DNA of 40,963 bases from JAJBWD01 sp041670885. GTDB lineage: Bacteria; Bacillota; Clostridia; Clostridiales; Clostridiaceae. The number at the start of each line of letters is the position of its first letter. Position 1 is the first letter of the stretch. The notes beneath the pieces were generated by a model that saw nothing but the letters and a program-made list of their open reading frames with translations, ran no database searches and was not told the origin of the DNA. Of the stretch, positions 1-9,049 are shown in pieces. Both the position numbers and the translations under genes were made by a program. The stretch covers positions 1 to 40,963 of the forward strand of contig JBAXYJ010000003.1 in assembly GCA_041670885.1 (NCBI GenBank), given 5' to 3'.

Positions 1-957
1 GGTACCATTTCAATGAAGGTGGATGAGAGATTAAAGGCGGCTGTTCCATCTTTATCATCAGAAGAAATACTGTCTATGGTAACTGGAATAGAAAGATTTG
101 CAAAAATTGAATCATATACATTTTCAAATCTGCCTAGTCCACAAATGTCACCAAAGGACATGATAGAATTATCACTTTATATTAAAAATATACTTCAAAG
201 AGATGATATAGATGGAGTGGTAGTAACTCATGGTACTGATTCTCTTGAAGAAACTGCTTTTTTACTTGATTTAACAATAAGATCAAGTAAACCTTTGGTT
301 ATCACAGGTTCCATGAGAAGCGCATCAGAACTTGGCTATGATGGACCTGCTAATCTTTCAGCAGCAATATGTACTGCTATTTCAAAAGGAGCCAGAAACA
401 GGGGAGTGCTGGTTTGCCTAAATGATGAAATTAATTGTGCTCATGAAGTAACAAAGGCAAACTCAATGAGTTTAAATGCTTTTAGAAGCCCAAGCTTTGG
501 ACCAATTGGAATTGTTGATAATAATCAGGTAATATTTTACAGAGATAATATAAAAAAAGAGCAGATATTAACTGATACTATTGATGACAAGGTAGTGCTT
601 TTTAAATGTGTGTCCGGAATGGATTCATCCCTTATAGATTATTCATTAGCATCAGGAGCATCCGGTATAGTTATTGAAGGAATGGGTAGAGGAAATGTTC
701 CTCCAAATGTAGTTCCCGGGATAAAAAATGCAATAGAAAAAAATATACCGGTGGTTTTGGTAAGCAGATGCTATGAAGGAAGAGTATTAGATACATATGG
801 ATATCACGGAGGCGGCAAGGAGCTTAGAAAAATGGGAGTGATTTTTGCGGATAATCTGCCTGGCCAGAAAGCAAGGATAAAACTAATGCTGGCCTTATCT
901 GTAACAAAGGATATAAGCATAATAAAGAAAATGTTCGAAGATGGAATATATAGATAA
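1..957 (+). CDS. L-asparaginase, 5' end cut by window
   Basis: Hydrolyses L-asparagine to aspartate and ammonia. The reading frame is open from base 1, and its first residues read GTIS, the end of the GGTI motif that carries the first catalytic threonine in this family, so the gene starts a few codons before the window. The second active-site motif is clear as THGTDSLEET (about residues 77-86 counted from the ATG at 13), followed by the family's ITGSMR segment. About 318 residues are visible against a usual length near 325-335, so little is missing. The internal ATG at 13 should not be taken as the start. No signal peptide can be judged. A terminator follows directly, so this gene belongs to the unit upstream of the cell wall cluster. 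Confidence 0.9.
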   Translation, partial: GTISMKVDERLKAAVPSLSSEEILSMVTGIERFAKIESYTFSNLPSPQMSPKDMIELSLYIKNILQRDDIDGVVVTHGTDSLEETAFLLDLTIRSSKPLVITGSMRSASELGYDGPANLSAAICTAISKGARNRGVLVCLNDEINCAHEVTKANSMSLNAFRSPSFGPIGIVDNNQVIFYRDNIKKEQILTDTIDDKVVLFKCVSGMDSSLIDYSLASGASGIVIEGMGRGNVPPNVVPGIKNAIEKNIPVVLVSRCYEGRVLDTYGYHGGGKELRKMGVIFADNLPGQKARIKLMLALSVTKDISIIKKMFEDGIYR

Positions 958-987
958 AACTGAGGCTCATACCTCAGTTTTTTTATG
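957..987 (+). terminator. Intrinsic terminator after asparaginase gene
   Basis: A 10-bp stem AAAACTGAGG / CCTCAGTTTT (957-966 with 973-982) has a 6-base loop and runs into a T tract. It begins at the asparaginase stop codon and separates that gene from the mraZ unit. Confidence 0.9.
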
Positions 988-1020
988 CAGACACTTGAAG
1001 CAGATAAATCTATATGAATT

Positions 1021-1053
1021 ATAATTATTTTTATTATCAAATAAAATAATTAT
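1021..1053. repeat. AT-only inverted repeat upstream of mraZ
   Basis: The arms 1021-1034 and 1041-1053 are near-perfect inverted copies made only of A and T, around the loop TATCAA. No function is evident. It lies between the asparaginase terminator and the mraZ operator, where a promoter must also be; I could not fix convincing -35 and -10 boxes there. Confidence 0.4.
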
Positions 1054-1107
1054 TAAAAATTTAAAAAAAAAGAAGGAATTTACTAATATTTATCGAATAT
1101 AAGTATT

Positions 1108-1137
1108 AAAGTGGTATGAAGTGGACCAAAGTGGATT
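1108..1137 (+). promoter_or_regulatory. MraZ operator: three 10-bp GTGG repeats
   Basis: Three tandem copies of the pattern (A/G)AAGTGG followed by three variable bases lie at 1108-1117, 1118-1127 and 1128-1137, exactly one helical turn apart and just ahead of the mraZ ribosome binding site. MraZ proteins are known to bind short GTGG/TGGG direct repeats in front of their own operon. The exact 10-bp period and the position support autoregulation of the division cluster here; binding itself is inferred. Confidence 0.8.
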
Positions 1138-1154
1138 TTTCTTGAGGTGAAAGT

Positions 1155-1583
1155 ATGTTTATTGGTGAGTATAATCACGGCTTAGATGATAAAAATAGAA
1201 TAAAAATACCTGCCAAGTTTAGAGAAGAGCTTAAGGACAGCTTTGTATTAACTAAGGGACTGGATGGCTGCCTTTACATTTATACCATAGAAGAATGGAA
1301 AATACTTGAGGATAAGCTGAAAAAACTTCCTCTTACCAGCAAAGATGCCAGAGCATTTGTCAGATTTTTCTTCTCTGGTGCAAACGAAATAGAAATAGAC
1401 AAACAGGGAAGGGCATTGCTTCCTCAAAATTTAATTGAATATGCAGGCATAAATAAGGAAATAGTAAGTATAGGAGTTTCAAACAGAATTGAAATCTGGA
1501 GCAGGGGGAAATGGGAAGAGTATAATAACTCAAATATGGACTTTGATCAGATAGCAGAAAAAATGAATGAACTCTTAATATGA
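1155..1583 (+). CDS. mraZ: Transcriptional regulator MraZ
   Basis: DNA-binding protein of the SpoVT/AbrB-like fold that sits first in the division and cell wall cluster and controls it. The 142-residue length is normal. The two tandem half-domains each show the family's DxxxR signature: D11-R15 followed by IPAKFRE, and D82-R86 followed by ALLP. The ATG is preceded by a good GAGGTGA site. A triple GTGG repeat immediately upstream is its probable binding site. The gene is followed after 15 bases by rsmH, the standard order in nearly all bacteria that carry it. Confidence 0.97.
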   Translation: MFIGEYNHGLDDKNRIKIPAKFREELKDSFVLTKGLDGCLYIYTIEEWKILEDKLKKLPLTSKDARAFVRFFFSGANEIEIDKQGRALLPQNLIEYAGINKEIVSIGVSNRIEIWSRGKWEEYNNSNMDFDQIAEKMNELLI

Positions 1584-1598
1584 ATTTAGGAGATAAAT

Positions 1599-2531
1599 AT
1601 GGAATTTTCTCATAAACCGGTTTTACTAAATGAAGTAATTGAAGGACTTAATATAAAAGAGGATGGTATATATGTAGACTGTACCTTAGGAGGGGCAGGC
1701 CATTCTGCTGAGATAATAAAAAGGCTTGGACAAAATGGAAGACTTATAGGCATAGACCAGGATACTGAAGCGCTGCAGGCAGCAGAAAAAAGATTGTCCA
1801 ATTATAAAAATTACACATTAGTTCATAATAATTTTTCGAATATAGACTCTATTTTAAGAAATTTAAATATTGAAAAAGCAGATGGAATTCTTATGGATTT
1901 AGGGGTATCCTCCTACCAACTTGATAATAAAGAGAGAGGGTTTAGCTATATGCAGGATGCTCCTCTTGATATGAGAATGGACAAAGATAATCCGCTCTCT
2001 GCCTTTCAGGTAATAAATTACTATGATGAAGAGTCTTTATATAAGATTATAAGGGATTATGGAGAGGAAAGATTTGCTAAAAATATTGCTAAAAATATTA
2101 CAGAAATAAGAAAAGAGAGAGATATTAAAGGAACGCTGGAGCTGGTTGATATAATAGTCAGATCTATTCCTAAAAAATTCAGATATGAGGGAAGCCACCC
2201 GGCAAAAAGAACTTTTCAGGCTATAAGAATAGAGGTTAACGGAGAACTTAGAATCTTAGAAAAATCTATTCAGGGCAGCGTTGACAATTTAAAAAAAGGC
2301 GGAAGATTATGTATAATAACTTTTCACTCCTTAGAGGACAGAGAAGTTAAAAATAAATTTAAAAGTCTTCAGGACCCATGTACTTGCCCAAAGAAATTTC
2401 CAATATGCATATGCGGGAAAAAGCCGGAAATAAATATAATAACTAAAAAGCCAATTATTCCTACAGAAGAAGAAACTGCTGAAAATAAAAGAAGCAAATC
2501 CTCTAAACTAAGGATATGCGAAAAAATTTAG
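1599..2531 (+). CDS. rsmH: 16S rRNA (cytosine1402-N4)-methyltransferase RsmH
   Basis: Also called MraW. It methylates N4 of C1402 in the decoding centre of 16S rRNA using S-adenosylmethionine. The start HKPVLLNEVIEGL is typical, the SAM-binding loop VDCTLGGAGHSAEI lies near residues 25-38, and ILMDLGVSSYQLD and the late ITFHSLEDREVK are family motifs. Length 310 is normal. A GGAG site lies before the ATG. A Cys-rich segment (CTCPKKFPICICG) near the C-terminus is common in the family. It is cotranscribed with mraZ and the ftsL-like gene. Confidence 0.97.
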   Translation: MEFSHKPVLLNEVIEGLNIKEDGIYVDCTLGGAGHSAEIIKRLGQNGRLIGIDQDTEALQAAEKRLSNYKNYTLVHNNFSNIDSILRNLNIEKADGILMDLGVSSYQLDNKERGFSYMQDAPLDMRMDKDNPLSAFQVINYYDEESLYKIIRDYGEERFAKNIAKNITEIRKERDIKGTLELVDIIVRSIPKKFRYEGSHPAKRTFQAIRIEVNGELRILEKSIQGSVDNLKKGGRLCIITFHSLEDREVKNKFKSLQDPCTCPKKFPICICGKKPEINIITKKPIIPTEEETAENKRSKSSKLRICEKI

Positions 2532-2557
2532 TATAAAAATAAGCGAAGGTGAATAAA

Positions 2558-3043
2558 GTGATAATAGTGAATAATCCAGAATCATATGTTAACGGAAATA
2601 CAGTATTAAAGCCAGAATTTGATGATTATAAGCAAAAATTTAACAATAATAAAAAGCAGCAGCATCAGAAAATAAGAGAAAAAAACCTTAAGGTTAAGAT
2701 GACAGTTGTAAGAAACATTGTTGTCGCTTTTTTGATAGGAGTAACCATAATATGGAGATATGGTATTGTATATAATATGCAGGGAAATATAAACAGTCTG
2801 GATTATAATATTAAAGAGACTATAGCAGAGAATGACAGCTTAAATATTAAACTAGCCACCTTATCAAATTTATCAACTTTAGAGGATGTTTCCACAAAAA
2901 AGCTGAACATGGTAAGGATGGATTCAAATCAGATAATCTATTCTGATCTGACAAAAAATAATTTTAAAATAAGTAAGATAGTTTTATCAGAAAGCAAAAC
3001 AGAAAGCGGATTTATTGATAAAATAATGAAATTATTATTTTAG
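2558..3043 (+). CDS. ftsL: FtsL-like septum formation initiator protein
   Basis: Small bitopic division protein that in other Firmicutes pairs with DivIC and DivIB and activates septal peptidoglycan synthesis. I place the start at the GTG at 2558, because AAGGTG at 2546-2551 is 6 bases before it; the in-frame GTG at 2549 overlaps that site. The 161 residues comprise a basic cytoplasmic part, one membrane segment at about residues 49-68, and an extracytoplasmic region that reads as a short coiled coil. Sequence identity in this family is always low, so the call rests on topology and on the place between rsmH and a class B PBP gene. Confidence 0.82.
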   Translation: MIIVNNPESYVNGNTVLKPEFDDYKQKFNNNKKQQHQKIREKNLKVKMTVVRNIVVAFLIGVTIIWRYGIVYNMQGNINSLDYNIKETIAENDSLNIKLATLSNLSTLEDVSTKKLNMVRMDSNQIIYSDLTKNNFKISKIVLSESKTESGFIDKIMKLLF

Positions 3044-3058
3044 CTTTTGGAGGTACAA

Positions 3059-5242
3059 ATGGCTAAAAAAACTTATATAGACAGGGCAACAATAAAACGG
3101 AGAATGTTCATGGTTTTGTGCATTCTTTTTGTTTTATTTTTTTTATTAGCTTGCAGATTAACATATTTGATGGTGTTTCAGTCTGAAAGATATAAGAGCA
3201 TAGCAAACGAGCAGTGGACATCCCAGGTAAAAATAGATGCTAAAAGAGGGAAAATATTAGATAGAAATGGAAATGAACTGGCATTGTCTGCTAATGTATA
3301 CAGAGTAGACCTGGACATGAATACACTTAGAACAACCATGAGCAATAAGAAGCTAACCCAGGATCAGGTAGCAGAAAAGTTATCTAAGGCTCTTGATATG
3401 GATGTTAAGGACGTAAATACTGTACTTAATAAGAAGCTTAAATCCGGGCTTCCTCTTGCAACTGCTATTCTTGCAAGAAGAATTGAAAAGGAAAATGCAG
3501 ATAAGGTAAGGGCTTTAAATCTTCTTGGAGTAAATATTTCAGAGGATACTAAAAGATATTACCCGAATGGAAATTTCTTAAGCCAGGTAATAGGGCATAC
3601 AAATTCTGACGGAATTGGTTTAACAGGAGTTGAGCTTAAGTATGACAGTTATTTAAAAGGAAAGGCAGGAGAACTTATATCTGAGACTGATCAAAAAAGT
3701 CAGTACCTGCCATATACTATTTCAAAATATACCAAGCCTGAAAATGGTAAGGATGTAGTTTTAACTATTGATGACATGATTCAGCATTTTGCAGAAAAAG
3801 CAGCCCTTGACGCCATGAAGGTAAATAAGGCAAAAGCAGTTTCCATAATTGTAATGGATCCAAATACCGGAGAGATTCTTGCCATGGCAAATACACCGGG
3901 ATATGATTTAAATAATCCATGGAAAGATGGAGCCAGCTACGATGAGCTTCAGGCCACCTGGAGAAACAGAGCGGTATCAGATACATTTGAGCCTGGGTCA
4001 ATATTTAAGGTAATAACAGCATCAGCTGCTATGTCTGAAAAAGTTGTAAATGAAAATTCTACCTTTAACTGCACCGGAAGCTTAAAAGTAGGGGGAAGGA
4101 CTATAAGGTGCTGGAAGACTTCAGGGCATGGTCAGCAGAGTTTCCTAGATATTCTTAAAAATTCCTGCAATGTAGGCTTTATGAAGGTTGGAGCAGCTCT
4201 TGGAAGAGAGAGGCTGAATAAATATATTTATAGTTTTGGACTAGGCAAAAAAACCGGAGTTGATCTGCCTGGAGAAGCCAGCGGAATCGTAAAAAGCACA
4301 AATAGTATAACTGAAAGCGATTTAGCCACAATTTCTTTTGGACAGACAGATACCGTGTCCTGTATTCAGTATTTAACAGCCTTTAATGCTGTAGCAAATG
4401 GAGGAACATTAATTACACCTCATGTTATGAAGAAAGTAGTAGGATATGATGATAATGATAATGAGAATTATAAGCTGGAATACAATAATTACAATAAGAG
4501 AAAGGTATTAGATTCTGAGGTTGCTAAAACTTTAAGAGGATATTTAGAGCAGGTTGTATCAAAGGGAGGAGGGGCCAAAGCTTTTGTTGATGGATATCAT
4601 ATTGCCGGTAAGACAGGAACAGCTCAGAAAATAAGCGGAAAAGGAACCTATGCTTCCGGTAAGTATATTGCTTCCTTTGTAGGAATGGCTCCTGCCGATA
4701 ATCCTAAGGTTACAGTTATGATTTCCATAGATGAACCTGATCCGTCTAATTATTATGCAGGTCAGATAGCAGCTCCTGTTGCTAAACAGATTTTTTATGA
4801 TATTTTCAATTATTACTCAATTAATTCAGATGCATCTCAGCAGGATACAAAAAACAGCCTTCTTAAAGATATTATGATTCCGGAGGTAAGAGGATTATTA
4901 GTTGAGAATGCAAAAAAATTATTAAGAGAAAATCATCTTGATTTCCAGATAGAGGGAACCGGGAAATATATTACAAAAATTGTTCCTGCGCCGGGAATGT
5001 ACGTAAAAGAGGGAACAAAATTACTCCTTTACAGTGATAATAATGATAACTATAATAAAGTAGTGGTTGTTCCAAACTTTGTAGGAATGACTAAAGAGAA
5101 AGCAGAGGGTGTGCTTAGTAACCTTGGACTTAAGGGAAACTTTACCGGCAGTGGAATGGTGACTGAGCAGAGCATATCAGAAGGTGAGGAAGTAAATAAA
5201 GGAACAGCTATTAAATTAAATTTAGAGGTTTTAGGAGATTAA
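3059..5242 (+). CDS. spoVD: Class B penicillin-binding protein, SpoVD type with PASTA domains
   Basis: Monofunctional DD-transpeptidase that crosslinks septal or spore-cortex peptidoglycan together with the SEDS protein encoded downstream. The ATG at 3059 follows GGAGG closely, so the in-frame TTG at 3047 is rejected. The 727 residues show a cytoplasmic tail, a membrane anchor at about 17-40, a dimerisation domain, and transpeptidase motifs SIFK (S314 nucleophile), SCN (369-371) and KTGT (518-521). Two PASTA domains follow, at about 605-660 and 667-727. The PASTA domains point to SpoVD rather than plain FtsI. As the only class B PBP in this cluster it may serve vegetative division as well; that is inference. 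Confidence 0.92.
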   Translation: MAKKTYIDRATIKRRMFMVLCILFVLFFLLACRLTYLMVFQSERYKSIANEQWTSQVKIDAKRGKILDRNGNELALSANVYRVDLDMNTLRTTMSNKKLTQDQVAEKLSKALDMDVKDVNTVLNKKLKSGLPLATAILARRIEKENADKVRALNLLGVNISEDTKRYYPNGNFLSQVIGHTNSDGIGLTGVELKYDSYLKGKAGELISETDQKSQYLPYTISKYTKPENGKDVVLTIDDMIQHFAEKAALDAMKVNKAKAVSIIVMDPNTGEILAMANTPGYDLNNPWKDGASYDELQATWRNRAVSDTFEPGSIFKVITASAAMSEKVVNENSTFNCTGSLKVGGRTIRCWKTSGHGQQSFLDILKNSCNVGFMKVGAALGRERLNKYIYSFGLGKKTGVDLPGEASGIVKSTNSITESDLATISFGQTDTVSCIQYLTAFNAVANGGTLITPHVMKKVVGYDDNDNENYKLEYNNYNKRKVLDSEVAKTLRGYLEQVVSKGGGAKAFVDGYHIAGKTGTAQKISGKGTYASGKYIASFVGMAPADNPKVTVMISIDEPDPSNYYAGQIAAPVAKQIFYDIFNYYSINSDASQQDTKNSLLKDIMIPEVRGLLVENAKKLLRENHLDFQIEGTGKYITKIVPAPGMYVKEGTKLLLYSDNNDNYNKVVVVPNFVGMTKEKAEGVLSNLGLKGNFTGSGMVTEQSISEGEEVNKGTAIKLNLEVLGD

Positions 5243-5243
5243 G

Positions 5244-6695
5244 ATGAAAAAACTGAAAGATATTTTAACAGAAATAGAATTTAATCTAAAGAATGGCAGT
5301 CTGGAAGACCATATAAATTCTGTGCAGTATGATTCAAGAAAAGTCACTGAGGGAGATGTATTTTTCTCTATTTTCCCATACAAAGATAAGGGAGAAGGGT
5401 ATATAAAGGATGCAGTATTAAAAGGAGCTAAATATATAGTAATTGATGAAGATATAGATATGGTTTTTGGCTCAAATGTAATAAAGGTACCAAATGTCAG
5501 GGAGGCCCTGGCTAAGTCCTGTCAGAATTTCTATGATAACCCTGAGAGAAAACTTAAAATAATTGGAGTTACCGGAACTAACGGAAAGACCACATCTACC
5601 TATATGCTTAAAGAGATACTGGAATACTCCGGCTTTAAGGTTGGACTTATAGGAACCATAGCAAATTACATTGGGAAAACCAGGATTCCATCTGCCAATA
5701 CAACTCCTGAGGCAAAGGAGCTTATGCAGCTTTTTAGAAAGATGGCAGATGAAAAAGTGGACTATGTGGTTATGGAGGTAAGCTCTCACTCACTAGCCTT
5801 AAGCCGGGTTTATGGTATAGATTTTATTGCTTCAATATTTACGAATTTAACCCAGGATCATCTGGATTTTCATAAGACCTTTGAAAATTATTTTAATGCT
5901 AAGGTTAAGCTTTTTGAAAACAGCAGGATATCCATAATAAATGGGGACAGTGAGTACTGCAGCAGAATAATAAGTAAATGTCTTGGGGAGCATTATACCT
6001 ATAGCATAAAAGATAAAGCAGATGCTTATGCAGAGGATATAAAAATCACTTCAAGAAAAAGCGAATATATATTAAACTACATGGGGCAAAAGGAAACTAT
6101 GACTATAAACATTCCCGGTAAATATAATATAGAAAATTCTTTAGGTGTGGCTCTTGCCTGTTTGAAGATAGGCATTCCTATTTGTAAAACCAAGGAAGGC
6201 TTCAATAGATTATCCGGAGTTTCAGGAAGATGTGAACTGGTATCTTCAAAATACTCTATTGATTTTGATATAATACTGGACTATGCTCACTCTCCGGACA
6301 GCCTTTTAAATGTACTGAAAACAGCCAGAGAATTTACTAAAGGAAGACTTATTTCTGTTTTTGGCTGCGGGGGAGACAGAGATAAAACTAAAAGGCCTAT
6401 TATGGGAAAAATAGGAACAGATTTAAGTGATTTTTCAATAATAACCTCTGATAATCCAAGAAGTGAGGAACCACTCAGCATTATTGATGATATATTATCA
6501 GGGATTACTAAGGATAATTATATTGTAGAGGAAGACAGAAAAACTGCTATAAAAAAATCAATAGAGATGGCAAAACCTGCTGATGTTATTGTAATTGCAG
6601 GAAAAGGTCATGAGGATTACCAGATTCTTAAAACAGGAAAGATCCATTTTGACGAAAGAGAAGTAGTTGACAAAATTATTAAGGAGCTATTCTAA
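5244..6695 (+). CDS. murE: UDP-MurNAc-tripeptide synthetase MurE (meso-DAP type)
   Basis: Cytoplasmic ATP-dependent ligase that adds the third residue of the stem peptide to UDP-MurNAc-L-Ala-D-Glu. The ATP loop is GTNGKTT at residues 111-117. The substrate-selecting motif DNPR is at residues 403-406; in this family DNPR marks enzymes that use meso-diaminopimelate, whereas lysine enzymes differ. This agrees with dapF in the same window. The 483-residue length is normal. It starts one base after the spoVD stop and overlaps the murF start by one base, so translation is probably coupled. Confidence 0.97.
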   Translation: MKKLKDILTEIEFNLKNGSLEDHINSVQYDSRKVTEGDVFFSIFPYKDKGEGYIKDAVLKGAKYIVIDEDIDMVFGSNVIKVPNVREALAKSCQNFYDNPERKLKIIGVTGTNGKTTSTYMLKEILEYSGFKVGLIGTIANYIGKTRIPSANTTPEAKELMQLFRKMADEKVDYVVMEVSSHSLALSRVYGIDFIASIFTNLTQDHLDFHKTFENYFNAKVKLFENSRISIINGDSEYCSRIISKCLGEHYTYSIKDKADAYAEDIKITSRKSEYILNYMGQKETMTINIPGKYNIENSLGVALACLKIGIPICKTKEGFNRLSGVSGRCELVSSKYSIDFDIILDYAHSPDSLLNVLKTAREFTKGRLISVFGCGGDRDKTKRPIMGKIGTDLSDFSIITSDNPRSEEPLSIIDDILSGITKDNYIVEEDRKTAIKKSIEMAKPADVIVIAGKGHEDYQILKTGKIHFDEREVVDKIIKELF

Positions 6696-8050
6696 TGGAA
6701 AAGATTTCAATTGAAGATATACTAAAAGCTATAGATGGAAAACTGATAAAGGAAGGAAAAAGCAGTAATTTTAGTGAAGTTTTTATCGATTCAAGAAAGA
6801 AAGTCCGGGAGGGTATATTTTTTGGGCTTAAGGGAGAAAAGGTAAATGGCAGTAAATTTGCGGCAATGGCTTCAGAAAACGGAGCATCTCTTATTATAAT
6901 AGATGAAATGACCGTGGATATTGAGAAAGTAAAAGATTCTGCTTCAGTTATTATTGTAAAAGATACTAAGGAAGCATTAAAAAACTTAGCCAAATACTAT
7001 AGAGCCTGCCTTAACATAAAAGTTGTTGGAATAACCGGATCTAACGGGAAAACATCTACAAAGGATTTAGCATCTGCAGTGCTAAGCTCTAAGTATAAGG
7101 TTCTTAAAACAGAGGGGAATTTTAATAATGATATAGGTCTTCCTCTTACCGTTTTTAAATTAGATAATTCTTATGATGCAGCTGTTCTTGAGATGGGCAT
7201 GAGTAATTTAGGGGAAATCCACAGCCTTGTTGATATAGCAAGACCTGATATTGGGATAATAACAAATATCGGAGTATCGCATCTTCAGAACTTAAAGACA
7301 AGAGAAAATATTTTAAAGGCAAAACTGGAGATAACGGACTTTTTTGATAAGGAAAATACACTGATTATTAATGGAGATAATGATCTTTTAAAAGATATTA
7401 AAGATGATAAATTCAGTATAATTAAGGCTGGAAAAGAAAAATACAACAATATATATGCAAATGATATTAAGCTTTTAGAAAATGGGGTATCCTTTGGCAT
7501 CTGGGAAGATGGAAATTATATGGACTGCGTATTTATAGCAGCGCTGGGAGAGCATTCAGTTACCAATTCAATTCTGGCAATAGCTCTGGGCAGAAAAATG
7601 GGACTTACATACGCTGAGATAAAAGAAGGAATTAAAAATTTAGATAAAACTAAAATGAGGCTGGAGGTAATTGATAAGACAAATTATAAAATAGTAAATG
7701 ACTGCTATAATGCCAGCCCTGATTCTATGAAGGCTGCAATAGATGTAATAAAATCATTTAAAGGAAGAAAAATTGCAGTTCTTGGAACTATGCTGGAGCT
7801 GGGAGAAAGTTCTGCTAAAATGCATAGAGAAGTTGGAAGATATGCTAAAGAAAATGGAGCAGATATGCTGCTGGCCGCAGGTGACTTCAAAGATGAATAT
7901 TTAAGTGGCTTTGGAAATGGCTGCCATACTTTTAGTAATAAAAGGGACTTAGCCTTATTTCTAAAAGATAATATAAGACAGGATGATGTAATACTAATTA
8001 AAGCTTCCAGGGGAATGAAGTTTGAAACAATTATAGAGGAGCTAAATTAA
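6695..8050 (+). CDS. murF: UDP-MurNAc-tripeptide D-alanyl-D-alanine ligase MurF
   Basis: Completes the cytoplasmic pentapeptide by adding the D-Ala-D-Ala dipeptide. The ATP loop GSNGKTS begins at residue 115, the motif DCYNASPDSM lies in the later third, and AVLGTMLELGE follows, all typical of MurF. Length 451 is normal. The start overlaps the last base of the murE stop codon. It is followed 13 bases later by mraY, so the three consecutive lipid I/II pathway steps are translated in series. Confidence 0.97.
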   Translation: MEKISIEDILKAIDGKLIKEGKSSNFSEVFIDSRKKVREGIFFGLKGEKVNGSKFAAMASENGASLIIIDEMTVDIEKVKDSASVIIVKDTKEALKNLAKYYRACLNIKVVGITGSNGKTSTKDLASAVLSSKYKVLKTEGNFNNDIGLPLTVFKLDNSYDAAVLEMGMSNLGEIHSLVDIARPDIGIITNIGVSHLQNLKTRENILKAKLEITDFFDKENTLIINGDNDLLKDIKDDKFSIIKAGKEKYNNIYANDIKLLENGVSFGIWEDGNYMDCVFIAALGEHSVTNSILAIALGRKMGLTYAEIKEGIKNLDKTKMRLEVIDKTNYKIVNDCYNASPDSMKAAIDVIKSFKGRKIAVLGTMLELGESSAKMHREVGRYAKENGADMLLAAGDFKDEYLSGFGNGCHTFSNKRDLALFLKDNIRQDDVILIKASRGMKFETIIEELN

Positions 8051-8063
8051 GAAAGGATTTATT

Positions 8064-9032
8064 ATGAATACGATAATTAACGGAAAACTTATATATGCAG
8101 CACTTGCTGCACTATTTATTTCACTTTTGGCAGGTCCGGTTATTATACCTGTTCTTCATAAGCTGAAGTTTGGACAGAATATAAGGGATGATGGACCTAA
8201 AAGCCATAAAATAAAAACGGGAACTCCTACTATTGGAGGAATTATATTTATTTTTTCAGTAGTAGTTACCATGTTTATTATGGCAGTTAAGTTTAATGAT
8301 GAAGGCATGATAGCCCTTTATTCATTTTTAGCCTTTGGCTTTGTGGGGCTTTTAGATGACGGTCTTAAGATATATCATAAGAAGAATCTGGGTCTTAGAG
8401 CTTATCAGAAAATGCTGCTTCTTCTTATAGCATCTGTTTTTCTGACTTACTATGGATATAAAAATCCCAATATAGGAACTAACATAATAATCCCATTTTG
8501 GGGAAGAAGCCTTGATTTCGGAAAATTATATATACCCTTTGTAATATTTTATTATTTATGCGTTACAAATGCAGTTAACTTAACTGATGGACTAGATGGA
8601 CTGGCATCTACTATAACCATATTAGTTATGACATTCTTTACAATAGTAAGCTATACAAATTCCCATTATACTCTGTCAATATTTTCAGCAATAGTAACCG
8701 GAGGGCTTCTGGGGTTTTTAAGATATAATTCCTATCCGGCTCAGGTTTTTATGGGAGATACCGGTTCTTTAGCTTTAGGGGGAGCAGTAGCAGCTGTTGC
8801 CATGATATTAAAAGCTGAATTTTTGGTAATAATTGTAGGTGGAATATATGTACTTGAAGTACTTTCTGTTGTAATTCAGGTTGCATCCTATAAGCTTACA
8901 GGGAGAAGAGTGTTTAAGATGGCTCCTATCCACCATCATTTTGAGCTAAGCGGATGGCATGAAACGAAAATAGTTTCTGTGTTTTCCATTATTACAGTAG
9001 TTCTTTGCCTGATAGGATTTTTATCCTTTTAA
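8064..9032 (+). CDS. mraY: Phospho-N-acetylmuramoyl-pentapeptide transferase MraY
   Basis: Integral membrane enzyme that transfers phospho-MurNAc-pentapeptide to undecaprenyl phosphate, giving lipid I. Family motifs are present in order: GLLDDGLK, NAVNLTDGLDGLA, PAQVFMGDTGSLALGG and the loop APIHHHFELSGW. About ten hydrophobic segments are evident over 322 residues, the usual length. A GAAAGGA site precedes the ATG. In most bacteria murD follows mraY; here the SEDS gene follows at once, so the D-glutamate ligase must be encoded elsewhere. Confidence 0.97.
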   Translation: MNTIINGKLIYAALAALFISLLAGPVIIPVLHKLKFGQNIRDDGPKSHKIKTGTPTIGGIIFIFSVVVTMFIMAVKFNDEGMIALYSFLAFGFVGLLDDGLKIYHKKNLGLRAYQKMLLLLIASVFLTYYGYKNPNIGTNIIIPFWGRSLDFGKLYIPFVIFYYLCVTNAVNLTDGLDGLASTITILVMTFFTIVSYTNSHYTLSIFSAIVTGGLLGFLRYNSYPAQVFMGDTGSLALGGAVAAVAMILKAEFLVIIVGGIYVLEVLSVVIQVASYKLTGRRVFKMAPIHHHFELSGWHETKIVSVFSIITVVLCLIGFLSF

Positions 9033-9049
9033 TTATATAGGAGGAAGGT

